Translations under genes and position numbers: made by a program
Part shown: in pieces, positions 24,162 to 33,896 of the stretch
Numbering within the stretch: the first letter of the stretch is position 1
How the letters are laid out: each line of letters begins with the position of its first letter
Notes under the pieces: generated by a model
Told to the model about the DNA's origin: nothing
The model's database searches: none
Seen by the model: the letters and a program-made list of their open reading frames with translations, nothing else
Source of the DNA: Paracoccaceae bacterium
GTDB lineage: Bacteria; Pseudomonadota; Alphaproteobacteria; Rhodobacterales; Rhodobacteraceae
NCBI GenBank assembly: GCA_022448245.1
Contig: JAKVCO010000006.1
Location: 248,001 to 312,000 of the forward strand
Direction: 5' to 3'
DNA: 64,000 nucleotides

Positions 24162-26459
24162 GTGACCACCTCTGACACGACAGACGCGCCCCGGGGTAAC
24201 GGGGTAACGGGGCTTGTGCCCATTGCGGTGGCGGCATCGCTGTTCGCCTACTTCTGCACTTTCCTGCCCGTAATCGCTGCCGGAGACGTCGCGCGGTTGG
24301 TTTGGGAATGGGTGCCGTCGCTCAGCATCTCTTTGTCGTTTTACGTCGATGGTCTCTCGCTCACCTTCGCTCTGCTGATCTCGGGGATCGGCACGCTCGT
24401 CCTCCTTTATGCCAACAGCTACCTCGCCGGGCATCCGCAGTTCGGGCGTTTCGCGCTCTTCCTGACGAGTTTCATGCTGGCGATGCTGGGCCTTGTTCTG
24501 GCCGACAATCTTATCGCGCTCTTCGTCTTTTGGGAGCTGACCACGATCACGTCCTACCTCCTCATCGGTTTCGGCCATGAGACGACGAAAGGCCGCCGGT
24601 CTGCACTGCAGGCGCTCTTCGTTACGGGCGCAGGAGCCTTGGTATTGCTCGCAGGCCTGATCCTTTTGGGCTTCACCGCAGGCACGTTCGAGCTCTCCGA
24701 AATCAACAAGATGGGGCCGGAGCTGAAGTCCCATGCGCTCTATCTGCCGATCCTGATCCTGATTCTGGCCGGAGCTTTCACGAAGTCCGCGCAGTTCCCG
24801 TTCCATTTCTGGCTGCCCAACGCCATGGCCGCGCCAACACCGGTGTCTGCCTTCCTGCATTCGGCCACGATGGTGAAGGCGGGTGTCTACCTCATGGCGC
24901 GGGTCTATCCGGCGTTCTCGGGCACTGAGGTCTGGATCTGGACGCTGACCATCGCGGGTGGCTTTACGGCGGTCTTCGCCTCCATTTTGGCGCTGCGGCA
25001 GACCGATCTGAAGCAGACACTTGCCTATACGACGCTCATGGCTCTCGGCACGTTGACGATGATGCTAGGTCAGTCGGGCGGCTATGCAATGACGGCGTTT
25101 GTGACGTTCCTGATCACACACTCGCTCTACAAGGCATCGCTCTTTTTGATGATCGGCTGCGTCGACCACGGCACCGGCACGCGGGAGGCGGACATTCTCG
25201 GCGGGCTCGCACGCGCCATGCCTGTCACCGCATTTGCTGCCGCCCTGGCCGCGCTGTCGATGGCGGGCCTTCCCCCTTTCGTCGGCTTTATCGCGAAGGA
25301 GCTCGCCTATGCAGGCTCGCTTGAGGCGCCCTCCTCCACCACCCTCATGGCGGCAGCGTCGCTCGCGGCCAACGCTTTGATGTTTGCTGTGGCTGGTGTT
25401 GTTGCCTTCAAGCCGTTTTGGCGCCCGACCGGGGGAGAGATGCCGCACAAGCCCCACGAGGCCGGCGGCGCGATGCTGCTTGGCCCCGTGCTGCTCGCGG
25501 TTTTGGGGCTGGTCTTTGGCCTGATGCCCGGCCTGATCCAAGGCGCGCTGATCAATCCGACGGTGGTGGGCTTCATGGGGGAGACCGCCGATCCAAAGAC
25601 TCTAAAGCTCTGGGCCGGGTTCAACGTGCCGCTTTATCTGTCGCTGGCGACCTTCGCAATTGGCTTGGTGCTCTACATCGGTCACGGGCCGCTGCGCGCC
25701 TTCCTGACCCGCGCTGACGCCGCAGCCCCGAACTTTGACCGTGGCTGGGACAGCTTCCTGAACGGCCTCAAGGCATTCGCGTCTTGGCAGACCCGCATCA
25801 TCCAGCCTGGCGTCCTGCGCTACTACATCTTCGCGACCTTCGCGGTGGTGCTTATCGCGCTTGGCGGCACCCTAATTCTGAAAGACGCAATCCCCGGCGC
25901 ACCGGATCTGGAAGGCATCACGTGGAAGAACGTGGCGCTGATGGTGCTGATGATCTCCGGCGCGCTGCTGACTACGGTCACCGACAGCCGCATCACTGCC
26001 ATGGCAGGCCTTGGTGTCGTGGGCATGGGTGTGGCCGTGATCTTCATCGTCTTTGCCGCGCCTGATGTGGCGATCACTCAGCTGCTGGTAGAAACGCTGG
26101 TCGTCGTGCTCGTGGCGGTGGCCTTGCTGCGTCTGCCATCGCTCAAAATGACCGGGCACTTCGCGTTCCGCCCGCTGGACGCGCTGCTTAGCGCTGGCGT
26201 GGGGCTTGTGGTGACGCTGATCCTGCTTGCCGTACTGGCCACGCCCATTGACCGCCGCCTGACTGACTATTTCGAAGTGACATCGTGGCCTGAGGCCTTC
26301 GGGCGCAATGTCGTCAATGTCATCCTCGTAGACTTCCGCGCCCTCGACACCTTCGGAGAAATCGCCGTCGTCGTGATCGCCGCGCTCTCGGCCTACGCCC
26401 TTCTACGCACGACCGATAAGGGCCCCGCCCGCGGCATTCCGGAGGCAGACGAGAAATGA
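24162..26459 (+). CDS. mrpA: Na+/H+ antiporter Mrp subunit A
   Basis: 765 residues from a GTG start. It is a large polytopic membrane protein related to complex I NuoL: FYVDGLSLTFALLISGIG, LFVFWELTTITSYLLIGF with the conserved glutamate, AQFPFHFWLPNAMAAPTPVSAFLHSATMVKAGVYL with its lysine, and HSLYKASLFL. The C-terminal third carries the MrpB-like/DUF4040 part (SRITAMAGLGVVGMGVAVIFIVFAAPDVAITQLLVE). First of seven overlapping genes forming one antiporter complex that expels Na+ in exchange for protons. The end overlaps mrpB by four bases. Confidence 0.95.
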   Translation: MTTSDTTDAPRGNGVTGLVPIAVAASLFAYFCTFLPVIAAGDVARLVWEWVPSLSISLSFYVDGLSLTFALLISGIGTLVLLYANSYLAGHPQFGRFALFLTSFMLAMLGLVLADNLIALFVFWELTTITSYLLIGFGHETTKGRRSALQALFVTGAGALVLLAGLILLGFTAGTFELSEINKMGPELKSHALYLPILILILAGAFTKSAQFPFHFWLPNAMAAPTPVSAFLHSATMVKAGVYLMARVYPAFSGTEVWIWTLTIAGGFTAVFASILALRQTDLKQTLAYTTLMALGTLTMMLGQSGGYAMTAFVTFLITHSLYKASLFLMIGCVDHGTGTREADILGGLARAMPVTAFAAALAALSMAGLPPFVGFIAKELAYAGSLEAPSSTTLMAAASLAANALMFAVAGVVAFKPFWRPTGGEMPHKPHEAGGAMLLGPVLLAVLGLVFGLMPGLIQGALINPTVVGFMGETADPKTLKLWAGFNVPLYLSLATFAIGLVLYIGHGPLRAFLTRADAAAPNFDRGWDSFLNGLKAFASWQTRIIQPGVLRYYIFATFAVVLIALGGTLILKDAIPGAPDLEGITWKNVALMVLMISGALLTTVTDSRITAMAGLGVVGMGVAVIFIVFAAPDVAITQLLVETLVVVLVAVALLRLPSLKMTGHFAFRPLDALLSAGVGLVVTLILLAVLATPIDRRLTDYFEVTSWPEAFGRNVVNVILVDFRALDTFGEIAVVVIAALSAYALLRTTDKGPARGIPEADEK

Positions 26460-26884
26460 GCTCTATCATCCTGCGGGTCGGCACGCGCTACCTCGCCGGC
26501 CTTCTGATTATCTTCTCGCTCTACATGCTGCTGCGAGGCCACAACGAGCCCGGCGGCGGCTTTATCGGCGGCCTTATCGGAGCCACGGCCTTTGTCCTTT
26601 ATGCCATCGGCTGTTCGACGAAAGAAGCGCGAGAGGCGTTGCGCGTGCAGCCACAAAACATCGCGATGGCGGGCCTTGGCATCGCGCTTTTGGCAGGCAT
26701 TGCGGCCGCCCTCTTCGGAGACGCTCTCTTCACTGGTCAGTGGCTCTTCATCGGCGCCAGCGAGACTGACAAGTTCGACAAGGGCCTGCCCCTGTCCACG
26801 GTGCTGATCTTTGACATCGGCGTCTACCTCGTCGTCTTCGGATCGATTATCGCCCTCGTCTTCGCCATGGAAGAGGAGATCTGA
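26456..26884 (+). CDS. mrpB: Na+/H+ antiporter Mrp subunit B
   Basis: 142-residue membrane protein with about four hydrophobic segments. The MnhB signature is clear: LLIIFSLYMLLRGHNEPGGGFIGGLIGATAFVLY, and later TVLIFDIGVYLVVFGSIIALVFAMEEE. It overlaps mrpA by ATGA and shares one base with mrpC. Required for the assembled hetero-oligomeric antiporter. Confidence 0.95.
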   Translation: MSSIILRVGTRYLAGLLIIFSLYMLLRGHNEPGGGFIGGLIGATAFVLYAIGCSTKEAREALRVQPQNIAMAGLGIALLAGIAAALFGDALFTGQWLFIGASETDKFDKGLPLSTVLIFDIGVYLVVFGSIIALVFAMEEEI

Positions 26885-27246
26885 TGGAAGCGCTTCTGGC
26901 CATCTCCATCGGCGTGCTCGTGGCAGCGGCGGTCTACCTCATGCTCGCGCGGCACGTGCTGCGCTTTATCTTCGGGCTGGTGCTGATCTCGAACGCGGCG
27001 AACCTGACGATCTTCACGGCAGGTCGCCTCACCGAGGGCATGCCGCCGCTCATTGAGCTGGGCCAAGTCGCCCCTGATCCTGGTGTGGCAAACGCCCTGC
27101 CCCAGGCGCTGGTGCTGACGGCCATCGTCATCGGCTTTGGCCTCTTTGCCTTTGCCCTCATCCTCATGTTCCGCGCCTACACCACCCTAGGCACGCTCGA
27201 TTCCGACGAGATGCGCATCGCCGAACCGCGCGAGGATGACGCGTAG
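26884..27246 (+). CDS. mrpC: Na+/H+ antiporter Mrp subunit C
   Basis: 120 residues, three hydrophobic segments, NuoK-like. RFIFGLVLISNAANLTIF and the PLPQALVLTAIVIGFG-type block (here DPGVANALPQALVLTAIVIGFGLFAFAL) are diagnostic of MnhC. It starts on the last base of the mrpB stop and is followed directly by mrpD. Confidence 0.95.
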   Translation: MEALLAISIGVLVAAAVYLMLARHVLRFIFGLVLISNAANLTIFTAGRLTEGMPPLIELGQVAPDPGVANALPQALVLTAIVIGFGLFAFALILMFRAYTTLGTLDSDEMRIAEPREDDA

Positions 27247-28749
27247 ATGAGCTGGCTCCTGACGATCCCACTGGTACTGCCGTTCCTGACGGCAGTCGCT
27301 GCGTTCCTGACGCGGGAGAGCGATTGGGGCCGTAAGGTTAGCGTGATCGGCAACGTGGTTTTCCTCGGCGCGGCGGTGCTGCTCTTTTCCCATGTCTACG
27401 ACAAGGGCGTGATCGCGGGGCAAATGGGCGGATGGCCTGCACCGTTCGGGATCACGCTGGTGGCCGACTATCTGAGCGCGGTCATGGTGGTGATCACCGC
27501 GATCACGGCGCTCGCCGTATCGGTCTATGCCCTGAGCGATATCAACACGCGCAAGGAATACTTGGGCTACCACGCGCTCTTCAACATCCTGATCGGTGGC
27601 GTGACGGGCGCCTTCATCACGGGTGACCTCTTTAACCTCTACGTCTGGTTCGAGGTAATGTTGATCTCGTCCTTCGGCCTTCTCGTTCTGGGCGGCTCCA
27701 AGGCACAGATCGACGGGGGCGTGAAATACGTCACGATCAACCTCGTCTCCACGATCCTGTTCCTGAGCGGCGTGGGCCTTCTCTACGGCATGACGGGAAC
27801 GCTGAACCTCGCGGACCTCGCGCTGACGGTTCCTGCGCTTGAGAACCAGGGCCTCGTCACGGTTGTGGCGATGATGTTCATGGTGGCCTTTGGCGTGAAG
27901 GCAGCGGTCTTCCCCCTCTTCTTCTGGCTGCCTGCGTCCTACCACACGCCCGCTTTCTCGGTATCAGCGGTCTTTGCGGGCTTGCTGACGAAGGTCGGCG
28001 TCTACGCCCTTATTCGGATGTTCACGCTGGTCTTTGATCAGGACATCGGCTTCACCCACACGGTGCTACTCTGGGTGGCAGCGCTGACGATGGTGACGGG
28101 CGTTCTGGGCGCGGCGGCGCAGAACGACATGCGCAAGATCCTGTCGTTCCACATCGTCTCGCAGATTGGCTACATGATCATGGGGCTCGCGCTTTACACG
28201 CCGCTGGCGCTTGTGGGCGCGGTCTTCTACCTCGTCCACCATATCGTGGTGAAAGCGAACCTCTTCCTAATCGCAGGTGTGGCGGAGCGGATCGCGGGCT
28301 CGACGGACCTCGGCAAAATCGGTGGGATGTACAAAACCGCCCCCTTCCTCGGCATCCTCTTCCTGATCCCGGCTTTCTCGCTTGCCGGTTTCCCCCCACT
28401 CAGCGGCTTCTGGGCAAAGTACGTGCTGGTAGCGGCGGCTCTGGAGGACCAAGCCTGGATCATCGCGGGTGTCGCGCTGCTCGTGGGCCTGCTCACGATC
28501 TACTCCATGACCAAGATCTGGGCCGAGGCGTTCTGGAAGGCCCATCCCGAGGGCACCGATCCCACGCTGGCTACCCTGACAGCTGCGGAGCGTCGCAATC
28601 TGCTTCTGCCTATCGGCGGGATGGCGGTGCTGACGCTTATAATTGGCTTCTTCCCGCAGCCCTTCGTCAGCTTTGCGGAAACCGCCTCGATGCAACTTCT
28701 CGATCCATCGCCCTATATTGAGACCGTACTGGGGGAGGCTGCACAGTGA
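27247..28749 (+). CDS. mrpD: Na+/H+ antiporter Mrp subunit D
   Basis: 500 residues, NuoN/NuoM-like proton-channel subunit with about fourteen hydrophobic segments. Key strings are FNLYVWFEVMLISSFGLLVLGG with the conserved glutamate, VKAAVFPLFFWLPASYHTPAFSVSAVFAGLLTKVGVYALIR with two functional lysines, and VHHIVVKANLFLIAGV. Begins immediately after the mrpC stop and overlaps mrpE by four bases. Confidence 0.95.
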   Translation: MSWLLTIPLVLPFLTAVAAFLTRESDWGRKVSVIGNVVFLGAAVLLFSHVYDKGVIAGQMGGWPAPFGITLVADYLSAVMVVITAITALAVSVYALSDINTRKEYLGYHALFNILIGGVTGAFITGDLFNLYVWFEVMLISSFGLLVLGGSKAQIDGGVKYVTINLVSTILFLSGVGLLYGMTGTLNLADLALTVPALENQGLVTVVAMMFMVAFGVKAAVFPLFFWLPASYHTPAFSVSAVFAGLLTKVGVYALIRMFTLVFDQDIGFTHTVLLWVAALTMVTGVLGAAAQNDMRKILSFHIVSQIGYMIMGLALYTPLALVGAVFYLVHHIVVKANLFLIAGVAERIAGSTDLGKIGGMYKTAPFLGILFLIPAFSLAGFPPLSGFWAKYVLVAAALEDQAWIIAGVALLVGLLTIYSMTKIWAEAFWKAHPEGTDPTLATLTAAERRNLLLPIGGMAVLTLIIGFFPQPFVSFAETASMQLLDPSPYIETVLGEAAQ

Positions 28750-29231
28750 ACACGCTTGCCACCAACATGATGTTTGCAGCCGCTTGGGCGATCCTCTTTG
28801 GAGGGTTCAACTGGCTGACGATGACGTCTGGCCTCGTCGTCGGATACTTCACGCTGTGGCTGCTTCAGCCGCTTACGGGCACCCGGTCGAGCTATTTCCG
28901 CCGCGTGTGGTACTGGATCAAGCTGATCATCATGTTCCACTACGAATTGCTGATGTCGTCCATTCAGGTGCTTTGGGACGTCGTGACACCGACGCACCGC
29001 GCGAACCCCGCTTTCATTGAAGTGCCACTCGACGTGAAGACGGATGCGGGCATTTTTCTGGTGACGAACCTCATCACGCTCACCCCCGGCACGCTTTCCA
29101 TCGACGTTAGCCCGGACCGGTCCACGCTGACCATCCACGCCATGTTCGCCGATGATCCCGAGGCCGTCTGCCACGAGCTAAAGTCCGGCATGGAGAAGTG
29201 GGTCATCGACGCCGTGGAGGAACGCGAATGA
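28746..29231 (+). CDS. mrpE: Na+/H+ antiporter Mrp subunit E
   Basis: 161 residues from a GTG start overlapping mrpD. The MnhE pattern is seen: NTLATNMMFAAAWAILFGG, YFRRVWYWIKLIIMFHYELLMSSIQVLWDV, and FLVTNLITLTPGTLSIDVSPDRSTLTIHAM. Two to three N-terminal membrane segments are followed by a cytoplasmic domain. Overlaps mrpF by four bases. Confidence 0.95.
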   Translation: MNTLATNMMFAAAWAILFGGFNWLTMTSGLVVGYFTLWLLQPLTGTRSSYFRRVWYWIKLIIMFHYELLMSSIQVLWDVVTPTHRANPAFIEVPLDVKTDAGIFLVTNLITLTPGTLSIDVSPDRSTLTIHAMFADDPEAVCHELKSGMEKWVIDAVEERE

Positions 29232-29548
29232 CAGGCCAGGAGATCCTAGATTGGGCCGTGAACGCGGGCTTCACCTGCGTCTTCGTCGCAGTGGCTTTGG
29301 CCTTTTTCCGTCTGGTGAAGGGCCCATCGCTGCCTGATCGGGTGGTCGCGCTTGATGTCATCACGGTGGCCATCGTGGCGTTCTGCGGGCTCGCGGCCAT
29401 CCGTTCCGGCGATCCGGCTTTCCTTGATGTTGCCTTGGTGTTGGCCCTCGTGGGTTTCCTCGCCACCGTGGCTCTGGCCCGCTTTGCCGAGCGCTATGTC
29501 GATCGCCGCGCGCGGGCCCTCGAAGAACAAAAGGAGCGTGAGGAATGA
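29228..29548 (+). CDS. mrpF: Na+/H+ antiporter Mrp subunit F
   Basis: 106 residues, three hydrophobic segments. FFRLVKGPSLPDRVVALDVITV is the subunit F signature, with AFLDVALVLALVGFLATVALARF in the last segment. The ATG at 29228 overlaps the mrpE stop (ATGA); an open frame ten codons longer lies inside mrpE and is not used. Confidence 0.94.
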   Translation: MTGQEILDWAVNAGFTCVFVAVALAFFRLVKGPSLPDRVVALDVITVAIVAFCGLAAIRSGDPAFLDVALVLALVGFLATVALARFAERYVDRRARALEEQKEREE

Positions 29549-29883
29549 GTTTCTTTATCGCAGCCGCTCTCGTCATTATCGGCAGTGTCTTTTCCGTCGC
29601 CGCAGGCCTTGGCCTCGCACGGCTGCCAGACGTCTTCATTCGCATGCATGCCGGCACGAAGGTGGGAACCTTGGGATCAGGCCTCGTCCTTGCGGGCGCC
29701 GCCGTTCACTTTGCAGACCCCGCGGTGGTGCTGCGCGTCGTCGTGATCGTGTTCTTTTTGCTGACCACAGCACCTATCGGCGCTCATATGATCGGGCGCG
29801 CGGCGCTGCGTTCCGGCGTCCCTGCTTGGGGCAAAGACAAGACCCATGGTGAACTAAAGCGCATCCGTACCGGCAAGTACTAA
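29545..29883 (+). CDS. mrpG: Na+/H+ antiporter Mrp subunit G
   Basis: 112 residues with three hydrophobic segments. GSVFSVAAGLGLARLPDVFIRMHAGTKVGTLGSGLVL and LTTAPIGAHMIGRAA are typical of MnhG. Last gene of the complete seven-gene operon. It overlaps mrpF by four bases, and its stop overlaps the stop of the convergent Tm-1-like gene, so no terminator separates them. Confidence 0.95.
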   Translation: MSFFIAAALVIIGSVFSVAAGLGLARLPDVFIRMHAGTKVGTLGSGLVLAGAAVHFADPAVVLRVVVIVFFLLTTAPIGAHMIGRAALRSGVPAWGKDKTHGELKRIRTGKY

Positions 29884-31109
29884 AGCCCCTTCACGACACC
29901 TTCGGCGATCCAGCCATCAAGCACCTGAAGTGCGGCTTCGGCGAAGGCTTCGTCGTTAATGTGGCAATCGAGCATGGAATGGGCGAGCGGTGGGATCGCC
30001 TTACCAACCTCATCCACCATGTCAGCCAGCGCTTCTGGATCGTGAGCGGCATCGCCCTCTTTGTCCCATTCCTCAACACCACCCGTGGGCATCAGGAAGT
30101 GCACAGGGCCTTTGGCATCTTTGAGCCGGGCCGCGATATCGCGAATGAGCGCCCGGCGCTCCTCCCCATCCAGCGCGGAGGATTTGATCAGCCGGTTATG
30201 GGCATGGAACGGGCGGTCGGCGTAGGCGGCGGGGATCTCTTGCCAGCCTGCGAAATCGATAAGGTCGGTGCAGCCCGGCGCCACGATCTGCGGCACGCCC
30301 CGCGCGCCCGCGTTCGTCAGACGGTCAGAGCCGGAGTTAACGACCGACCCCACCATGAGGTTGCCAAGCTCCGGCAGGGCGAAATCCATGACGGCGGCGA
30401 AATAGCCCTGTCGCGCCAGCGCCTCGAAGGCCATGCCGCCCATGCCTGTGGCGTGAAAGACGGCGACTTCAAAACCGCGTTCCTGCAACGGATCACGCAG
30501 CAGCTTCATGTACTTCAGGCAGCTCGACCCAAGGCTCGTCATGCCGATGACAGGCCGATCGGCCACAGGCGGCTCCACCGCGCACGCGGCACCTAGGACG
30601 GCGCCTGCCGCTTGGCTTAGCGAGCTTTTGCAAACCGAGTTCAGCCCATAAAGCCCACCTGCCCAAAGGATCATCTGGATATCGGGCGACAGCCGCTCCG
30701 CCGGGATGAGGGGCGAGAAGGAGACGGTGGAAACCACATATCTCGGCACCCCCATCGGTAGGGCCTGCGCGCAATCGAGAGCGAGATCCGTGCCCATCGT
30801 CCCGCCCAGCACGATCATACCATCGATCTTGCCCTCAGCATGCAATTTCCCAGTAAGCAACGCCGCGCCGCGTGCCATGATCTGCATGGCCTCGTTCTCA
30901 TCACCGGTGTCGATCGCCGCTTGGATCGACGACCCCGCAGCGGCAGTCACATCATGTTTGGAGATGTCCGTAGGCTCGGACGGATCGCCCAACACGCTGA
31001 CGTCCATGGACACCACGCCACCACCCTGCGCGCGGATGGTGTCGCAGACGTAGGCAAGCTCCTCGTCTTTGGTGTCATAGGTCCCGATGACAAGAATGGT
31101 CTTTTCCAT
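29880..31109 (-). CDS. Tm-1-like ATP-binding / UPF0261 family protein
   Basis: 409 residues from ATG 31109, preceded by GGGAGAG. The N-terminal domain begins ILVIGTYDTKDEELAYVCD, a UPF0261 hallmark, and is followed by VLGGTMGTDLALDCAQALPMGVPRYVVSTVSFSPL and, in the second half, AVFHATGMGGMAFEAL and VAPGCTDLIDFAG. The plant resistance protein Tm-1 shares this N-terminal fold and binds ATP; bacterial function is unsettled, though members occur in catabolic operons. It is divergent (75 bases) from an aldehyde dehydrogenase, next to the decayed transporter locus, so it may belong to the same pathway. Confidence 0.85.
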   Translation of the reverse strand: MEKTILVIGTYDTKDEELAYVCDTIRAQGGGVVSMDVSVLGDPSEPTDISKHDVTAAAGSSIQAAIDTGDENEAMQIMARGAALLTGKLHAEGKIDGMIVLGGTMGTDLALDCAQALPMGVPRYVVSTVSFSPLIPAERLSPDIQMILWAGGLYGLNSVCKSSLSQAAGAVLGAACAVEPPVADRPVIGMTSLGSSCLKYMKLLRDPLQERGFEVAVFHATGMGGMAFEALARQGYFAAVMDFALPELGNLMVGSVVNSGSDRLTNAGARGVPQIVAPGCTDLIDFAGWQEIPAAYADRPFHAHNRLIKSSALDGEERRALIRDIAARLKDAKGPVHFLMPTGGVEEWDKEGDAAHDPEALADMVDEVGKAIPPLAHSMLDCHINDEAFAEAALQVLDGWIAEGVVKGL

Positions 31110-31183
31110 GGCACTCTCCCTTACCGGCATTTGTTGACACCGCGCCCCGTCGGGTCAATCACTTTGGCAAAGGGGGGGCTCGC

Positions 31184-32668
31184 ATGGATCAATCTGCCAT
31201 CGACGCGCTGCGCACGGCGCCTGTCGCTCAGGGAAAGCTCTGGATCAATGGGGAGCCTGTGGCCGCCGCCGATGGGGGCGAGATGGAGATCCATTCGCCC
31301 GCCGATGGGACGCTCCTGACGACTGTGGCCCGTGGAACGCGCCATGATGCTGATCGCGCTGTTGCGGCGGCGCGCGCGGCATTTGAAGACGGTCGGTGGT
31401 CCGCGCTGGCACCGACCGCGCGCAAGAAGATCATGCTCCGTTGGGCGGACCTGATGGAGGCGGAGATGCTCCCCCTCGCCGTGCTGGGCGTACGCGACAA
31501 CGGCACCGAAATCGGCATGGCGCTGCGCGCTGAACCGGGCTCCGCCATCACCACGATCCGCTACTACGCGGAGGCCGCGGACAAAATAAACGGTGAGATC
31601 GCGCCCACATCGCCAGATGTGCTCGGCCTCATTCATCGGGAGCCCGTGGGCGTGGTGGCCGCCATCATCCCGTGGAACTTCCCGCTGATGATCGGCGCAT
31701 GGAAGCTGGGGCCTGCTTTGGCTGCGGGCAACTCCGTCGTGCTGAAACCGTCGGAAACCGCGTCCCTGTCGCTGCTGAGGATGGTGGAGCTTGCCCACGA
31801 GGCCGGCATCCCGCCCGGCGTGTTGAACATCGTCACGGGCGATGGCGCCGTGGTGGGCGATGCGCTGGGACGGTCCATGGACGTGGATGTGATCGTCTTT
31901 ACCGGCTCGGGCGCGACCGGGCGGCGGCTGCTGCAGGCCTCCGCCGAGACGAACCTCAAACGCTGCTACCTCGAGCTAGGCGGGAAATCGGCCAACGTCG
32001 TCTTCTCCGATGCGCCTAACTTGGAGGAGGCCGCAAAAGTCTCCGCCGGGGGGATCTTCCGAAACTCCGGGCAGGTCTGCGTGGCGGGATCGCGCCTCTT
32101 GGTCGAACGCGCCATCCATGATGAGTTCGTGGCGATGATGGCCGAAGCGGCACAGGCGATGAAGGTGGGCGATCCGCTCGATCTTTCCACGCAGTCCGGG
32201 GCCGTCAACAACCCCACACAGCTGGAACGCAATCTCGGCCTCGTCGAGACCGCCCAGCGCGAAGGCGGCGAGGTTGTCACCGGCGGCAGCGCGATCCTGG
32301 AAGAGACCGGCGGCACCTACATGGCGCCCACCCTCATCACCGGCGTCGAAGAAAACCATACCATCGCGCGGGAGGAGGTCTTTGGCCCCGTCCTCGCCGT
32401 CACCCCGTTTGACACGGAGGAGGAAGCGATCCGTCTGGCCAACGCATCCGACTATGGCCTCGCGGGCGGGACGTGGACGGGCGATCTGTCCCGTGCGCAC
32501 CGTATGATCCGCGCCATGAAGACCGGGGTCGTTCATGTGAACACCTATGGCGGGCCGGATGTGACGGTGCCCTTGGGCGGGGTGAAGCAGTCGGGTAACG
32601 GGCACGACAAATCGCTACACGCTTTCGACAAATACCTCGATCTCAAGACCGCGTGGATCAAGCTTTAG
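31184..32668 (+). CDS. NAD(P)+-dependent aldehyde dehydrogenase
   Basis: 494 residues, full-length ALDH superfamily. Visible are the cofactor/oxyanion asparagine in IPWNFPLMIG, KPSETASLSLL, FTGSGATGRRLL, the general-base glutamate in YLELGGKSANVVF, the catalytic cysteine in NSGQVCVAGSRLL and EEVFGPVLAVTPF. It resembles betaine-aldehyde, PuuC and vanillin-type enzymes, so substrate cannot be assigned. Convergent with the sulfatase remnant (4-base overlap of ends) and intact, while most of the following 4.6 kb is decayed. Confidence 0.9.
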   Translation: MDQSAIDALRTAPVAQGKLWINGEPVAAADGGEMEIHSPADGTLLTTVARGTRHDADRAVAAARAAFEDGRWSALAPTARKKIMLRWADLMEAEMLPLAVLGVRDNGTEIGMALRAEPGSAITTIRYYAEAADKINGEIAPTSPDVLGLIHREPVGVVAAIIPWNFPLMIGAWKLGPALAAGNSVVLKPSETASLSLLRMVELAHEAGIPPGVLNIVTGDGAVVGDALGRSMDVDVIVFTGSGATGRRLLQASAETNLKRCYLELGGKSANVVFSDAPNLEEAAKVSAGGIFRNSGQVCVAGSRLLVERAIHDEFVAMMAEAAQAMKVGDPLDLSTQSGAVNNPTQLERNLGLVETAQREGGEVVTGGSAILEETGGTYMAPTLITGVEENHTIAREEVFGPVLAVTPFDTEEEAIRLANASDYGLAGGTWTGDLSRAHRMIRAMKTGVVHVNTYGGPDVTVPLGGVKQSGNGHDKSLHAFDKYLDLKTAWIKL

Positions 32669-33896
32669 GCCAGGCCCACCTGTTCGCGGATCGGGCCCGC
32701 ATCGTCGGGCCGTTGGGCGAGGTAACCCTCAAGCTCCACCCTCAGATCGGCATAGGCGGCATCTTCGAAAACGTTGCGCATCTCGCCCGGGTTAGCGGCG
32801 AGGTCGTACATCTCCCCCAGTCCTGAGATCGCATCGACAGTGAGCTTGGCCGTCTTCGTGCGCACCGTTCGAAGCGACAGCGCGACGCCCGCGCGGGTGG
32901 GCAAAAGCTCCCACTCGTTCATCGCGAAATTACGGGGGTCCTCTCCGCCTTCAGCAAGCGCCCGCAGAGACCGCCCGTGTTGAGGCAGCCCCGGTTCCGT
33001 CTCGGCGTAATCCGCGAATGTCGCAGGCAGGTCGATGGTGGAGACGGGTTCATCCACCTCCCCAACCGGTACACCCGGGCCCGCCATGATGAGCGGCACG
33101 TTCAAGAGCCCCTCGTAGTGCATCGGCCCTTTCAGGATGAGCCCGTGATCCCCCAGCCAATCACCATGGTCGGAGATGTAGATGACGATGGTGTTCTCGC
33201 TAAGCCCCGCCTCCTCCAACGCGGCCATGATACGGCTCACGTTGTGGTCGATGAGGGCAATCTGACCGTAGGTGTTGGCGATGATCTCCCACAGTTGCTC
33301 ATCCGTTTGAGGCGGAATGCGGGAATAGGCCTTGCGCCTCTCGTCGGCGTCCTTGTCGCCCGCAGGCTCGGCCGCCAACACCTCACGGTGCCACCAAGGA
33401 CGCTTATCGAGATCGCGGGTGCGGTTCTCGGGCAGGTCCACTTCCTCGGGCGGATGGAGATGCGACCAAGGCTCTGGGCAATCGATCGGATGGTGCAGGT
33501 CGGGAAAGCTGACCCAGGTGCATAAGGGCTCGGACCCGCGGTCTTTCAGCCACTCAATCGTGCGGTCGGCGGTCCAGGTGGAGTTGTGCCATTCGACTGG
33601 CAGTTTGGAATGCCACGTCTGCGCGGCGTCTTTCGTGTCGCCGCCGTTTTCCCACATGAGCGCCGTGCGCGCGTCGCCCTGCCCGTCGGCATGATACCAG
33701 CGCTCAAAATACTGTCCCCCGGGCGGCTTTTCTGGCGCCAACCAGTTATGGCCGACGAGCATCAGCTCCACGTGTTCGAAGCCCATATAGGGCCCGTTCC
33801 AAGCCTCCCCGTAGGCCACGGAGGACTTCAGACACTCCGGCGTGCCGGTGGCCGCGTAGGTGTGGTAGGTCGAGATATTGCTCCACAAGTACGGCC
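32665..33896 (-). pseudogene. N-terminally truncated sulfatase
   Basis: About 407 codons of a type I sulfatase. The middle and C-terminus are good: IALIDHNVSRIMAALEEAGL, VIYISDHGDWLGDHGL with metal ligands, KGPMHYEGLLNVPLIM, and a C-terminal EMYDLAANPGEMRNVF. The first 100 or so residues, including the C/S-x-P-x-R formylglycine motif and N-terminal metal aspartates, are absent. The reading frame runs leftward straight out of tctA sequence, so a deletion has fused the two loci near 33893-33910. Without the formylglycine site it cannot be an active sulfatase. Confidence 0.85.
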
